Assembly: GCA_025357635.1 (NCBI GenBank)
Contig: JANXOV010000077.1
Span: 1-39,349, forward strand
Source: Pseudomonadota bacterium
Lineage (GTDB): Bacteria > Pseudomonadota > Gammaproteobacteria > Steroidobacterales > Steroidobacteraceae
Direction of reading: 5' to 3'
Length of the DNA: 39,349 nucleotides
Shown here: positions 31,896 to 39,349 of the stretch, one piece after another
How the letters are laid out: every line of letters begins with the position of its first letter
How positions within the stretch are numbered: the first letter of the stretch is position 1
Notes under the pieces: model-generated
What the model was told of the DNA's origin: nothing
The model's input: the letters and a program-made list of their open reading frames with translations, nothing else
The model's database searches: none
Made by a program: the position numbers and the translations under genes

Positions 31896-33047
31896 CTAAA
31901 AGAACATCGACGCGTAGATCTGCAGCACGTTCGCGTTGAATTTGTACAGCGGTTCGGCGCCCGGCGCGAAGCCGTCAGCGATCCCGTAGTCCTTGATGTT
32001 GCGGAAGTCGTCGTACTTGAACTGAATGCGGCTGAGGTCCAGCGTCACGGTGCCGCGCTTGAAGAACTTCCAGCCTTCGGGCAGGAACGCATAAGTTACC
32101 TTTGCACCAATGGTCGTGTTTTTCGACCCCGCCAGGTCCTTGTCGCGGCCGATGAAATTCTGCGCGTCGCGGCGCGGGAACAAGTCGCTGTAGAAATTAG
32201 CCGGGCCTTGCTTGTACAGACGCACACGCCCTTCGAATATCCACCGATTGGAGATCGGGTGGGTGTATCCCAGCTCGAATGTATTGCCGCGGATGCCCCA
32301 GGTATCGGTGAAGTACCGGTATGAGACGCTGGCCGCCGCCCGATACTTCAGATAGTACCTGGCCCGCGCAGTCACCGCCGTGCTGGTGCGCGTGCCTGGA
32401 TACACCTCCGGCTGCTGATTCCAGCCGCGGCCGTCGGTGGGATCCACGTAGCGCGTGAAGCGATACGGGTTGTTCAAAAATCCTTCGTCGGTGATCACTT
32501 CGACTGTCAATGAACCGAGCAGGTTCTTGGTGATGACCTGCGACAAACCGGCATCATAACTGCGACGGTCCGCCTGACCCTTGGGCGTGATCGCCGTGCC
32601 CGAACGCTGGCTGACCTTGTCCCAGCCGCGCGTATAGCCGAGCGTGACCGTGGTCAAATCGCCGAACATATCCTGGCTCAGCGCAAGGTGCATCGTGTCG
32701 GATATGTAGTCGGTCTCCTTGCTGTTGGCGTACGAGACATTGTAGGAAGTCTTGCCGCGAATGTAGTCCAGACTCACGCTCTTTTGCTTGCGTTCGTCTT
32801 TGATGACGCTGGCATTGCTGAGCACGTCGATCGAGGCGCCGCTGACGGTGTCGATGAAGTAGTTCGCCTGCACGGAAAAGCTTTCCGCGAACTTCTTGCG
32901 CACCAGGATGGATTTGCCGGTGATATCCATGCCGCCGCCCTTGTACGTGCTGTAGAACACGTCCGCGCGGTCATCGGGCAGCACCGCCGAGTGCGCCGCG
33001 CCCGTCAGCGCCAGAATCAACAGCCCGCATAGTCGCACGCAGCGCAT
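31896..33047 (-). CDS. DUF3570 family outer-membrane beta-barrel protein
   Basis: The 383-residue product has a signal peptide (RLCGLLILALTGAAHS, then AVLPDDRADVFYSTYKGGG). The rest is a series of alternating strands, for example GKTSYNVSYANSKETDYIS and FTDTWGIRGNTFELGYTHPI, ending in ...YASMFF, the C-terminal aromatic residue typical of Bam-inserted barrels. A longer frame overlapping the DUF4266 gene is rejected. It is the last gene of the six-gene unit, 5 nt after DUF4266; the DUF4266-DUF3570 pairing is recurrent in annotations, often with thioredoxin and ApbE genes. No ApbE gene is in this window. Confidence 0.88.
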   Translation of the reverse strand: MRCVRLCGLLILALTGAAHSAVLPDDRADVFYSTYKGGGMDITGKSILVRKKFAESFSVQANYFIDTVSGASIDVLSNASVIKDERKQKSVSLDYIRGKTSYNVSYANSKETDYISDTMHLALSQDMFGDLTTVTLGYTRGWDKVSQRSGTAITPKGQADRRSYDAGLSQVITKNLLGSLTVEVITDEGFLNNPYRFTRYVDPTDGRGWNQQPEVYPGTRTSTAVTARARYYLKYRAAASVSYRYFTDTWGIRGNTFELGYTHPISNRWIFEGRVRLYKQGPANFYSDLFPRRDAQNFIGRDKDLAGSKNTTIGAKVTYAFLPEGWKFFKRGTVTLDLSRIQFKYDDFRNIKDYGIADGFAPGAEPLYKFNANVLQIYASMFF

Positions 33048-33052
33048 GGCGA

Positions 33053-33286
33053 TCAGTTGCAGCCGCAGCCGCCGCCGGCCGTGCCGGTGGCGCCCCGCGA
33101 GCCTTCGCGCGATTCGTAGATGTGGTCCAGATACGCCCCTGATATCGCATCCCGGTCCCAGGACATGATGGGATCGGCGAGGCGGTCGCGCTCGTAGGGC
33201 TTGACCCACGGCTTGATGCTGCTGCACGCGCTTGCGCTCAGCATCAAGGCCGCCAGCAGAGACAGTTTCAGCATCCGGGGTTTCAT
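33053..33286 (-). CDS. DUF4266 lipoprotein with GGGCGCN C-terminus
   Basis: This 77-residue lipoprotein has lipobox SASAC and the family core WVKPYERDRLADPIMSWD. It ends in a Gly-rich tail TAGGGCGCN with two cysteines, a hallmark of the family. The tail could hold a metal, form a mixed disulfide with the neighbouring thioredoxin, or be modified; none of this is shown. Its ATG overlaps the TlpA-like stop (ATGA), so the two are translationally coupled. Confidence 0.88.
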   Translation of the reverse strand: MKPRMLKLSLLAALMLSASACSSIKPWVKPYERDRLADPIMSWDRDAISGAYLDHIYESREGSRGATGTAGGGCGCN

Positions 33287-33792
33287 TCTCTTATCAACTG
33301 ACGGATCCGGTCCTGGTATTCGTTTTCATCGCCGGGACGGTAGCCGCGATGAATGTAGCGAACGTTGCCCTTGCGATCGATGATGACCGAACTGGGCATG
33401 TCGGCCACTTTATAGGCTCGGCTCACGGCATTTTCCGGATCCAGAAGCACTGGGAAGCTGACCGGCTTGCGTGCCAGCAGATCTTTGACGGCCGGTACTT
33501 CCTTGTCGACGTTGACGCCCAGCAGCGTGAACCCTGCAGGCTTGTACTTCTTGTACATCTGATCCAGCAGCGGCATTTCCTGTTGGCAGGGGCCGCACCA
33601 GGTGGCCCAGAAATTCACCAGCACGACATTGCCCTTGAACTGGCTCAAGGCCACCGACGGGCCGGCCAGCGACGTGAGTGAAAATTCGGTGGCGGGAGCG
33701 TTCGCTTCGCCCGCCATCGCCAGGGCCGAGGCCACGGCGACCAGGCCCGCGAGCACACTGCGTTTGATCAGGGAGGAGTTGCGGCTTTTCAT
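33283..33792 (-). CDS. TlpA/ResA-like periplasmic thioredoxin
   Basis: The 169-residue protein begins MKSRNSSLIKR with a signal peptide (VLAGLVAVASALAMA) and a thioredoxin fold with active site WCGPC (Cys66, Cys69) and cis-Pro loop VADMPSSVIIDRKG. TlpA-type proteins reduce specific periplasmic thiols, for example of apocytochromes or copper proteins. A longer frame adding 36 residues has no signal function and is rejected. The likely client is the coupled DUF4266 protein with its Cys-rich tail, or the CxxCH proteins of the operon. Confidence 0.93.
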   Translation of the reverse strand: MKSRNSSLIKRSVLAGLVAVASALAMAGEANAPATEFSLTSLAGPSVALSQFKGNVVLVNFWATWCGPCQQEMPLLDQMYKKYKPAGFTLLGVNVDKEVPAVKDLLARKPVSFPVLLDPENAVSRAYKVADMPSSVIIDRKGNVRYIHRGYRPGDENEYQDRIRQLIRE

Positions 33793-33805
33793 GGACACCT
33801 CAATC

Positions 33806-34477
33806 TCAATAGAAGTAAGTGAAGCCCAGCGTGGCTTCGATGTTGTGGACGTTCTTGGTCCGCCCCGTAATGTCGGTCTCGAACACGTGATCCTTGACAT
33901 CCATGTGCATGGCCAGCCAGTCGGTCAGCAGAATTCGCGTGCCGACGCCGAAGTTCAGGGCGAACTTGTCCTGATCGGCGAACTTGACCGCGCCCATCCC
34001 GACGACCGCATACAGTGCTGTGTTGAACGCCCGGCCCCTTCCCAGGAACACCTCGCCCGGCAGTACGTTGTAACCCACGTCCAGATCGTAGTAAGTGAAG
34101 CGTCTCCCAGAGTCGCTCAGCACCGTGATATTGGGGAACACGTCCTGCAGGCTGGTGGTGCCGGCCTTGGAGCGGGCCACGTAGCCTTCCAGGAAAATGT
34201 CCTCGGTCACGTGATACGCCGCGCGCACACCGTAAAGCGGGTTGGTGCCGAAATCCTGGATGCTGAGTGCGCCGAAAGAGCCGCCCAGTTCGAAGTTCCG
34301 GGCCCTGATCTTGGGGGTCTTGATTTCACGGCGTTGCACCTGCGGATCGATGATGGATGGCTCCGCCTCAGGCGCCTCGGCCACGATCTCAGGCACGGGT
34401 TTGGGGCCGCGATGAAACCAGCTGCAGCCCGTCAGCAACGCGGCTATTAGAAAAACACTGCCAAGGCGAATTTCCAT
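33806..34477 (-). CDS. Outer-membrane beta-barrel domain lipoprotein
   Basis: The 223-residue protein has lipobox LLTGC (Cys18), a Pro/Glu-rich linker of ~35 residues, then a beta-barrel (IRARNFELGGSFGALSIQD; LYGVRAAYHVTEDIFLEGYV; FNTALYAVVGMGAVKFADQD) ending ...GFTYFY. It resembles the outer-membrane beta-barrel family first defined in myxobacteria. The gene overlaps the SH3-barrel gene by 31 nt and precedes the thioredoxin gene by 13 nt. Confidence 0.8.
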   Translation of the reverse strand: MEIRLGSVFLIAALLTGCSWFHRGPKPVPEIVAEAPEAEPSIIDPQVQRREIKTPKIRARNFELGGSFGALSIQDFGTNPLYGVRAAYHVTEDIFLEGYVARSKAGTTSLQDVFPNITVLSDSGRRFTYYDLDVGYNVLPGEVFLGRGRAFNTALYAVVGMGAVKFADQDKFALNFGVGTRILLTDWLAMHMDVKDHVFETDITGRTKNVHNIEATLGFTYFY

Positions 34478-35190
34478 TCTTCCGGTTCCTTGTTGTCGTT
34501 TTCTTTGGTGAAAACTACGTAATTACGCCAGTCGAGGCGCCACATGAATTTCTTGTTGATGAACCCGCGTAACCCCAGGGTCACGTAGGCCACCTGGTTG
34601 TTCTTTTCCAGGGGCTGGGGCGGGGTGCCCTTGTCGACATATTGAACGCCGGTGCCCAGCCCTGCGGTCGGTGAGAGCCATTTGTACTCGGGTATGAAGG
34701 TATGCCGCAGGCCGATGGTCGCCACGTAACGGTTGTCGATGGTGCCCAGCGCCTGCTGCAGCACGAATTCAGCATCGAGACTGTCGGTGATCGCATAGTC
34801 GAGGTAGGCCGTCACCAGGTTCTGATGGTTGTAAACGCCGTAGCCGGCGCCCAGTTCCCACTTGTGCGTCGCGAAATCCGGGTAGGGCGGAATCGGCGCC
34901 GGTTCTCCCGAAGCCAATTGCGTTTTCGCCAGCTCCTCGCGCTTCACCCAGCCTTCCTGTCCGCGCGGCGCGCGGACTTTGAACCAATCGGTGCGGCTGT
35001 AAAGCACTTGCACGCTGTCGCCCCGGCCGACCACATAGGTGACGGGAAATCCGCGCCCCGGCCCGCTGTGCATCTCCACATAGGCCTCTGCGACGACGAC
35101 CTCCAGGGGCTTCTTTGGGGTCCGCGCCTCGGTCTGAACCGACATCAGCAACGCCTGCGCCAACAGCAATAACGGGAGCAGACGTCGCAT
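34447..35190 (-). CDS. SH3-domain plus beta-barrel outer-membrane protein
   Basis: The 247-residue product has a signal peptide (LLPLLLLAQALLMSVQTEA). A bacterial SH3 domain follows at residues ~30-90 (VAEAYVEMHSGPGRGFPVTY; TDWFKVRAPRGQEGWVKREE), then a ~140-residue barrel (WELGAGYGVYNHQNLVTAYL ... LRGFINKKFMWRLDWRNYVV) ending FALAVFF. The SH3 part could bind peptidoglycan or a partner beneath the outer membrane. It follows the HzsA-like gene by 4 nt. Confidence 0.82.
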   Translation of the reverse strand: MRRLLPLLLLAQALLMSVQTEARTPKKPLEVVVAEAYVEMHSGPGRGFPVTYVVGRGDSVQVLYSRTDWFKVRAPRGQEGWVKREELAKTQLASGEPAPIPPYPDFATHKWELGAGYGVYNHQNLVTAYLDYAITDSLDAEFVLQQALGTIDNRYVATIGLRHTFIPEYKWLSPTAGLGTGVQYVDKGTPPQPLEKNNQVAYVTLGLRGFINKKFMWRLDWRNYVVFTKENDNKEPEEWKFALAVFF

Positions 35191-35194
35191 CAGG

Positions 35195-37867
35195 TCAGTT
35201 CGCTGGTGCCACGAATGGATCGTTGTAGTACTGGGCTCCGATGTCTAACCATTCAGCAATCAATCGCAGCTCCGCTGGAGACAAGTAACCCGAGTGACTT
35301 CCGCCCGCATCGAAGCGGTTGAAAAACCGCGTCGATGCATTCGCACTGCCTGCGCTCATGCTGCCCGGCAATACGACCGGCACCTGCGTCGGCAGACCAG
35401 TCACGGGGTCGACCGGTCCGTTTACCATAACATCTTGCAGCGCGCCCATAATAAGCTCTTGCTGGTTATGCGCAAACAAGAGTTGCTCGTAAGAGGTCAC
35501 GACATTCGGATCGGCGTTGGAAACTCCGTCCGTCAGATCCAGCTGGCCGGCCGGCACCTGGACCGCGGCGGCCGCATCCTTCGTGTTGTGGCACAGGATG
35601 CAGGTATGGTCGCTCAACACCGTCACGCCATCGGCGGCCAGGCTCTGGCGGGGCAGATTCCACAGCGGCTGAAGATGCTGCAGATAGTGAATCGTGATGC
35701 GGCAGCGATTGCTCCAGGTGGGCAGGCAATTGCCGTTGATCGGGGCGGGCGTGGTCAGATCTGAATACAGGTAGGAGAAGCTTGCGTCCTTGGCGCGTCC
35801 CGCTGCGATCGGATCCGTCCATACATCGTCATAGATCAGATTCGCGCTGGGAATGGTGGAGCATCCGCTGGCGCTTGCGCAGCTGATGCGCGCACGCGTC
35901 TCGGCCATGATTTCGCCGAAGTCGGCGAACAAAGCCGGATCGGTGTTGGGAAACGGCTGTCCGGTGGTCGTTGCGCCCTGATTGACGGATACCGACAGAT
36001 CTGCGCGGCCATGGGCCGTGTTTTTCGCCGAATCGTGGCAGCCGTTGCAGGTGCGAACCTCGCCAGGAAGCAACTGCAGCCAGCTGCCGTGGCGCGCGCC
36101 GACGCGGCGGCCATTCTTGTCCAGCACGCTGATGGCAAAGGGCACATTGGCCGGAACCTTGATCTTGATGGAGCCATCCGGCTCCACCGGCGCATAGGCG
36201 AGTATCTCGCGCATGCCCAGACCTGCCGGTCCGAAGGCGAACCCGGGCACATTGCGCACCTTCCGGTCCGGAATCGCAACGGGTTTTTCGATGCGCAAGA
36301 ACCGGTCCGGGCGCTGATTGGCTGTGGTCTGTTTCGGGTCGGCCAGCGTTGCGATGTTCGGCCGCGCCGTGTCGGTGCCGTCGAAATCGTAAACGCTGCG
36401 GATCACCAGAAGGCCCGCGCCTTCGGCCGCCAGGTTCTTATCGACGTCGACGCCTGGGACTTTGTCGCGGATCACCGGCGGCGCCGGGGTGCGCTGCTGC
36501 AGGATCACCGGATCCACGAGCATCAGTCCCTGTTCGGCGCTGAGCATGGGTCGCAGCGTGTTGGTATCCAGGTCATAGATCCACAGCGTGTACTGCGGCG
36601 GCGCCAGCTGCACGGCGGGGTCGGCCGTGTTCGCGTCCGTGCAGACGCGTGTCGCCGTCGGCGTCACGGTGGTGTCGAGCACGAAGCAGGGCGACCAGCT
36701 CACCAGCAGCCGGTTGGTGCCATCGAGCAGCGGAAAAGCTGAGGCAAATCGGCCGCCGAGCGAGGGCAGGTCGGCCAGGGTGGAAACGCTCAAGGTCGTC
36801 GCCGGCGCCTGGCCTGGACCTGCGGTGCCGGCGGCGCTCAGCGTCGTTTGATTGATCTCGACGAATCTCTCGGCATCGATCAGTGCGATGTCGCCGCCCG
36901 ATTGCGTGCCGAGGAATGGACGCACGATTGACAGGATCTTGTTGTCGGGACGCATGCGCGCATTCAAGAACTGAACGACGGAATTGTTGGTGCCGGTCGC
37001 ATGGCTGTACTGACCGTAATACAGCTCGATGGCGGTTCCGTCCGGGTTGGCACGGTACAGGTTGATGCGATCGCTGCCGTTGACCCGCTCCCAGCGTGAA
37101 AACACGATCTGCCCGTTGTTCAGAACCGACGGTGAGAAATCGTGATTGGTGTTGAAGGTGATCTGATGAATGTCCGAGCCATCCGGGTTCATCACGTGCA
37201 GCACGAAGGCGGATTGCTGCCGGTTGTCGGTCTGACCCGGATACTGCGGGCGGCCTTCATCCAGGAGAATGGCGCGCGAAGTGTTCTGGCGCGTCGAGGA
37301 AAACAGGATGCGGCCATCGGGCAGATAGTGCGGGGCGATATCGTGGCCCTTCTCGGCGGTGATATCGTCGGAGATGATTCGACGCAGGCTCTTGGCCTTG
37401 CCGTCGTATTCCCAGATGTTCCAGGTTGGCTGTTTGTCCGGGTCCACGTTCGGCAGCAACGGCAGGCGCAGTGAGAACACCACCTTGGTGCCGTCCGGCG
37501 AGACGTCCAGATCGCGTACATCGCCCATGCCCTGGGTGATGTCTTTTGTGACGTTGGTCTCAATGCCGCTGGCACTTGCCTTGTCGCGAACGAAGAAATC
37601 ACCGCCGGCGGTGGAAGTGATCAGATCGCGGACGTCGATGTCTTTCTTCGGCGGCGGCCGCTTCACATAGGCCAGCGGAAAGTCCAGCGTGACCGGGTCC
37701 GGGATCTGGCCGCCGGCAAGACCCGGCGCCTTGCCGCTGGTGCCGCTGCTGCATGCGGTTATGACAAGCAGTGGCAGCAATGTGAATACAGTCCTGATGC
37801 GCGCCTTGAAAGAGGCGCTGCGTTTGGTGGGAATGTGCGTCAAGTCACACTGATGATGCTTATGCAT
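35195..37867 (-). CDS. HzsA-related di-haem lipoprotein with beta-propeller
   Basis: I start at MHKHHQCDLT (37867), giving 890 residues; a longer frame adds 26 residues with no signal. The lipobox is VITAC. The N-terminal half has beta-propeller repeats of the TolB/PD40 type (VSPDGTKVVFSLRLPLLPN; LPDGRILFSSTRQ; PSVLNNGQIVFSRWERVNGS). The C-terminal part has two haem c motifs, CNGCH (607-611) and CILCH (756-760). This architecture matches proteins annotated as related to the hydrazine synthase alpha subunit; in non-anammox bacteria the function is unknown, and nothing here suggests hydrazine chemistry. It is first in a six-gene envelope operon. Confidence 0.85.
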   Translation of the reverse strand: MHKHHQCDLTHIPTKRSASFKARIRTVFTLLPLLVITACSSGTSGKAPGLAGGQIPDPVTLDFPLAYVKRPPPKKDIDVRDLITSTAGGDFFVRDKASASGIETNVTKDITQGMGDVRDLDVSPDGTKVVFSLRLPLLPNVDPDKQPTWNIWEYDGKAKSLRRIISDDITAEKGHDIAPHYLPDGRILFSSTRQNTSRAILLDEGRPQYPGQTDNRQQSAFVLHVMNPDGSDIHQITFNTNHDFSPSVLNNGQIVFSRWERVNGSDRINLYRANPDGTAIELYYGQYSHATGTNNSVVQFLNARMRPDNKILSIVRPFLGTQSGGDIALIDAERFVEINQTTLSAAGTAGPGQAPATTLSVSTLADLPSLGGRFASAFPLLDGTNRLLVSWSPCFVLDTTVTPTATRVCTDANTADPAVQLAPPQYTLWIYDLDTNTLRPMLSAEQGLMLVDPVILQQRTPAPPVIRDKVPGVDVDKNLAAEGAGLLVIRSVYDFDGTDTARPNIATLADPKQTTANQRPDRFLRIEKPVAIPDRKVRNVPGFAFGPAGLGMREILAYAPVEPDGSIKIKVPANVPFAISVLDKNGRRVGARHGSWLQLLPGEVRTCNGCHDSAKNTAHGRADLSVSVNQGATTTGQPFPNTDPALFADFGEIMAETRARISCASASGCSTIPSANLIYDDVWTDPIAAGRAKDASFSYLYSDLTTPAPINGNCLPTWSNRCRITIHYLQHLQPLWNLPRQSLAADGVTVLSDHTCILCHNTKDAAAAVQVPAGQLDLTDGVSNADPNVVTSYEQLLFAHNQQELIMGALQDVMVNGPVDPVTGLPTQVPVVLPGSMSAGSANASTRFFNRFDAGGSHSGYLSPAELRLIAEWLDIGAQYYNDPFVAPAN
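37834..37849. promoter_or_regulatory. CRP-like near-match at the start of the HzsA-like gene
   Basis: TGTGC-N6-TCACA (9 of 10 core bases) lies inside the first codons of the HzsA-like gene. A match of this quality is expected by chance about once in the window, so it is weak unless the true start is further downstream. Confidence 0.15.
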
Positions 37868-38178
37868 AAGTAAATGCACCCGTGGGCCGCCTTGGCCGCT
37901 GATTGATGAATCGATGGAGCGCTCGGGTGTGTTGCATGCCGACATCTTCGTTTGATGCGCGTATTGATTCTGTTAACACACTCACAGAAGAACTCTCACT
38001 GGACGAAGAGCATATAGGCCGTGCGATGCAGGTCGTTACTGTCTCTGAACGCCGACGTCGTTCCCTTGAGACATTTCTACGACAGATTTGGCTGCGTATA
38101 TTCGCGGCCAGTGGAACTTTTCATACACGCCAATCGGATGAGCATATGAACAATGGGATGCCGACAACGGAGATCGAC
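37868..38178. other. Divergent spacer between the HzsA-like operon and the cytochrome gene
   Basis: This 311-bp gap should hold both promoters; I could not identify convincing -35/-10 pairs. A perfect palindrome CTTATGCATAAG (37859-37870) covers the HzsA-like start codon. A plus-strand frame in phase with the cytochrome is open from 37936 on, but its third codon positions are AT-rich, unlike the genes around it. Confidence 0.5.
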
Positions 38179-39349
38179 ATGAAGCGACCTGCGCAACGGT
38201 GGATGTACTTTACGCGTCGCGCTCTGTGCGCCGCCGTGGCAGCGAGCCTCGCCTTGGCGAGCGCCGGCGAGTCGGCGATCACACGAGATCAAGCGAAGCG
38301 CATTCACGACCGCATCGCCGGGGTGCCGCCCTCGGATGCCGTGCTGACCACGATGCAGGGCATGTCCGCCGACGCCGCCGCATTCGAAGCCATGAAGAAC
38401 AGCAACTTTTATAACGTCACGCTGAAGAACATGGCGATGCCATGGACGAATCGCGAACAGACCGTGTTCGCACCCTTGAACGACTACGTCGCCACCGTGA
38501 TCGGCATGGTGCGCGATGACGTGGACTTCAGCACGCTGTTGTCGGCCGACCTTGTCTATGTCGCCAAGCCGGGTCTGTCCGGCGTTACGGCCTCGTACTC
38601 CCCGGCCAACAATGACATGTACGAGCAGCTCGAGAACACCGGCGCGGATCTGCAGGCAGGATTGCAATCTTCGCCGCAATCCGCGGTGACCGGCGTGCCG
38701 GCCGCTGCAACCGCGGGCATCTTCACCACGCGCGCTGCGGCGCAGGCCTTCTTCATCGCCGGCACCAACCGCGCGATGTTCCGCTTCACCATGCTCAATC
38801 ACCTGTGTCATGACATGGAAACCGTGCATGACATCACCCGTCCACCGGATCGCATCCGTCAGGACGTGAGCCGCTCGCCCGGCGGTGACAGTCGCCTGTT
38901 CCTGAACAATTGCGTCGGCTGCCACAGCGGCATGGACCCTCTCGCGCAAGCCTTCGCGTACTACACCTACGATGAGACCGCCGCCAAGATCGTGTACACG
39001 GCCGGCCAGGTGCAACCGAAGTACCTGATCAACTCGGACAACTTCAAGACCGGCTATGTCACGCCGGATGACCATTGGGACAATCGCTGGATCGCAGGTC
39101 CCAACTACATCCTCGGTTGGGATTCGGCGTCGACCCACACGGGTAATGGCGCCAAGTCCATGGGCATGGAACTGGCCAAGAGCGATGCCTTCGCGCGCTG
39201 CCAGGTCGAGAAGGTGTTCAAGAACGTCTGTTATCGCGCGCCGGTTGATCAGACCGATCGTAACAAAGTCGATTCGATGATCAGCACCTTCAAGAGCGGC
39301 TACAAGCTCAAACAGGTCTTCGCCGACGCTGCCGTTTATTGCATGGGCA
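38179..39349 (+). CDS. Exported c-type cytochrome, single haem motif (3' truncated)
   Basis: The ATG at 38179 has GGAG 6 nt upstream and begins a signal peptide (YFTRRALCAAVAASLALASA). About 390 residues are visible before the window ends. One haem motif CVGCH (245-249) is followed by SGMDPLAQAFAYYTYDE, similar in form to the 'CxGCHxxxDPLG' cytochromes linked to DUF1588/1585 proteins. Other cysteines (Leu-Cys-His near residue 217, and pairs after 340) may be extra ligands or disulfides. Divergent from the HzsA-like di-haem gene, it probably belongs to the same envelope system. Exact family not recognised. Confidence 0.8.
   Translation, partial: MKRPAQRWMYFTRRALCAAVAASLALASAGESAITRDQAKRIHDRIAGVPPSDAVLTTMQGMSADAAAFEAMKNSNFYNVTLKNMAMPWTNREQTVFAPLNDYVATVIGMVRDDVDFSTLLSADLVYVAKPGLSGVTASYSPANNDMYEQLENTGADLQAGLQSSPQSAVTGVPAAATAGIFTTRAAAQAFFIAGTNRAMFRFTMLNHLCHDMETVHDITRPPDRIRQDVSRSPGGDSRLFLNNCVGCHSGMDPLAQAFAYYTYDETAAKIVYTAGQVQPKYLINSDNFKTGYVTPDDHWDNRWIAGPNYILGWDSASTHTGNGAKSMGMELAKSDAFARCQVEKVFKNVCYRAPVDQTDRNKVDSMISTFKSGYKLKQVFADAAVYCMG

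Noticed and set aside
35195-37867. HzsA-like protein as evidence for anammox or hydrazine synthesis
   Set aside because: Only the alpha-like architecture is present; no beta/gamma subunits or hydrazine dehydrogenase are seen, and such proteins occur widely outside anammox bacteria.
38077-39138. Long minus-strand reading frame (353 codons) opposite the cytochrome
   Set aside because: It is antisense to a frame with a signal peptide, ribosome site and CVGCH motif. Its product is Arg/His/Gly-rich with no domain, typical of a GC-rich shadow frame.

Overview
The window looks like a piece of a GC-rich gammaproteobacterial chromosome. The evidence is the minus-strand housekeeping run xseB-ispA-dxs-folE2, dense operons with 1-4 nt stop/start overlaps, and a mix of betaine catabolism, c-type cytochromes and beta-barrels. 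The Nevskiales/Steroidobacterales/Xanthomonadales neighbourhood would fit, but that is inference from gene content, not a phylogeny. I see no tRNA, rRNA, CRISPR array, transposase or integrase.

Layout. (1) 1-801: tail of a Ser/Thr kinase ending in a cyclic-nucleotide-binding domain. (2) 833-4888, minus strand: xseB-ispA-dxs-folE2 (nuclease subunit, isoprenoid precursors, folate-type cyclohydrolase). (3) 5026-7366, plus: rubrerythrin, HdrD-like Fe-S protein and DUF3501, a compact redox/peroxide unit. (4) 7506-8624: a small lipoprotein and msrA. (5) 8677-9783: a LysR regulator with unusual codon use and an AT-richer divergent spacer. (6) 9780-14327, plus: a frameshifted GcvT/DmdA-like gene, a 49-residue exported peptide, a seven-helix membrane protein, an MttB-family methyltransferase without pyrrolysine, and a PhnD-like binding protein. 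(7) 14309-19151, minus: a four-gene quaternary-amine ABC transporter followed by a membrane desaturase. (8) 19264-26794, plus: soxB-soxD-soxA-soxG and a dimethylglycine dehydrogenase. (9) 26802-31155, minus: an ECF sigma factor coupled to a kinase-TPR protein, then a SYLF protein with a 40-residue exported peptide. (10) 31337-31829, plus: two small exported proteins, the first made almost entirely of five 13-residue repeats, closed by a strong terminator. (11) 31896-37867, minus: a six-gene envelope operon with an HzsA-like di-haem lipoprotein, an SH3-barrel fusion, a barrel lipoprotein, a TlpA-like thioredoxin, a DUF4266 lipoprotein and a DUF3570 barrel. A truncated c-type cytochrome (38179 to the end) diverges from it.

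How they fit together. Regions 6-8 look like a route that imports a quaternary amine such as glycine betaine and strips methyl groups through dimethylglycine and sarcosine to glycine. The usual Rieske GbcAB first step is absent here; the candidates for it are the MttB/GcvT pair or the diiron desaturase. Regions 10-11 look like a cell-surface system: secreted repeat peptides next to a haem/thiol/beta-barrel assembly. A perfect CRP-type core sequence lies between the sigma factor and the repeat-peptide gene.
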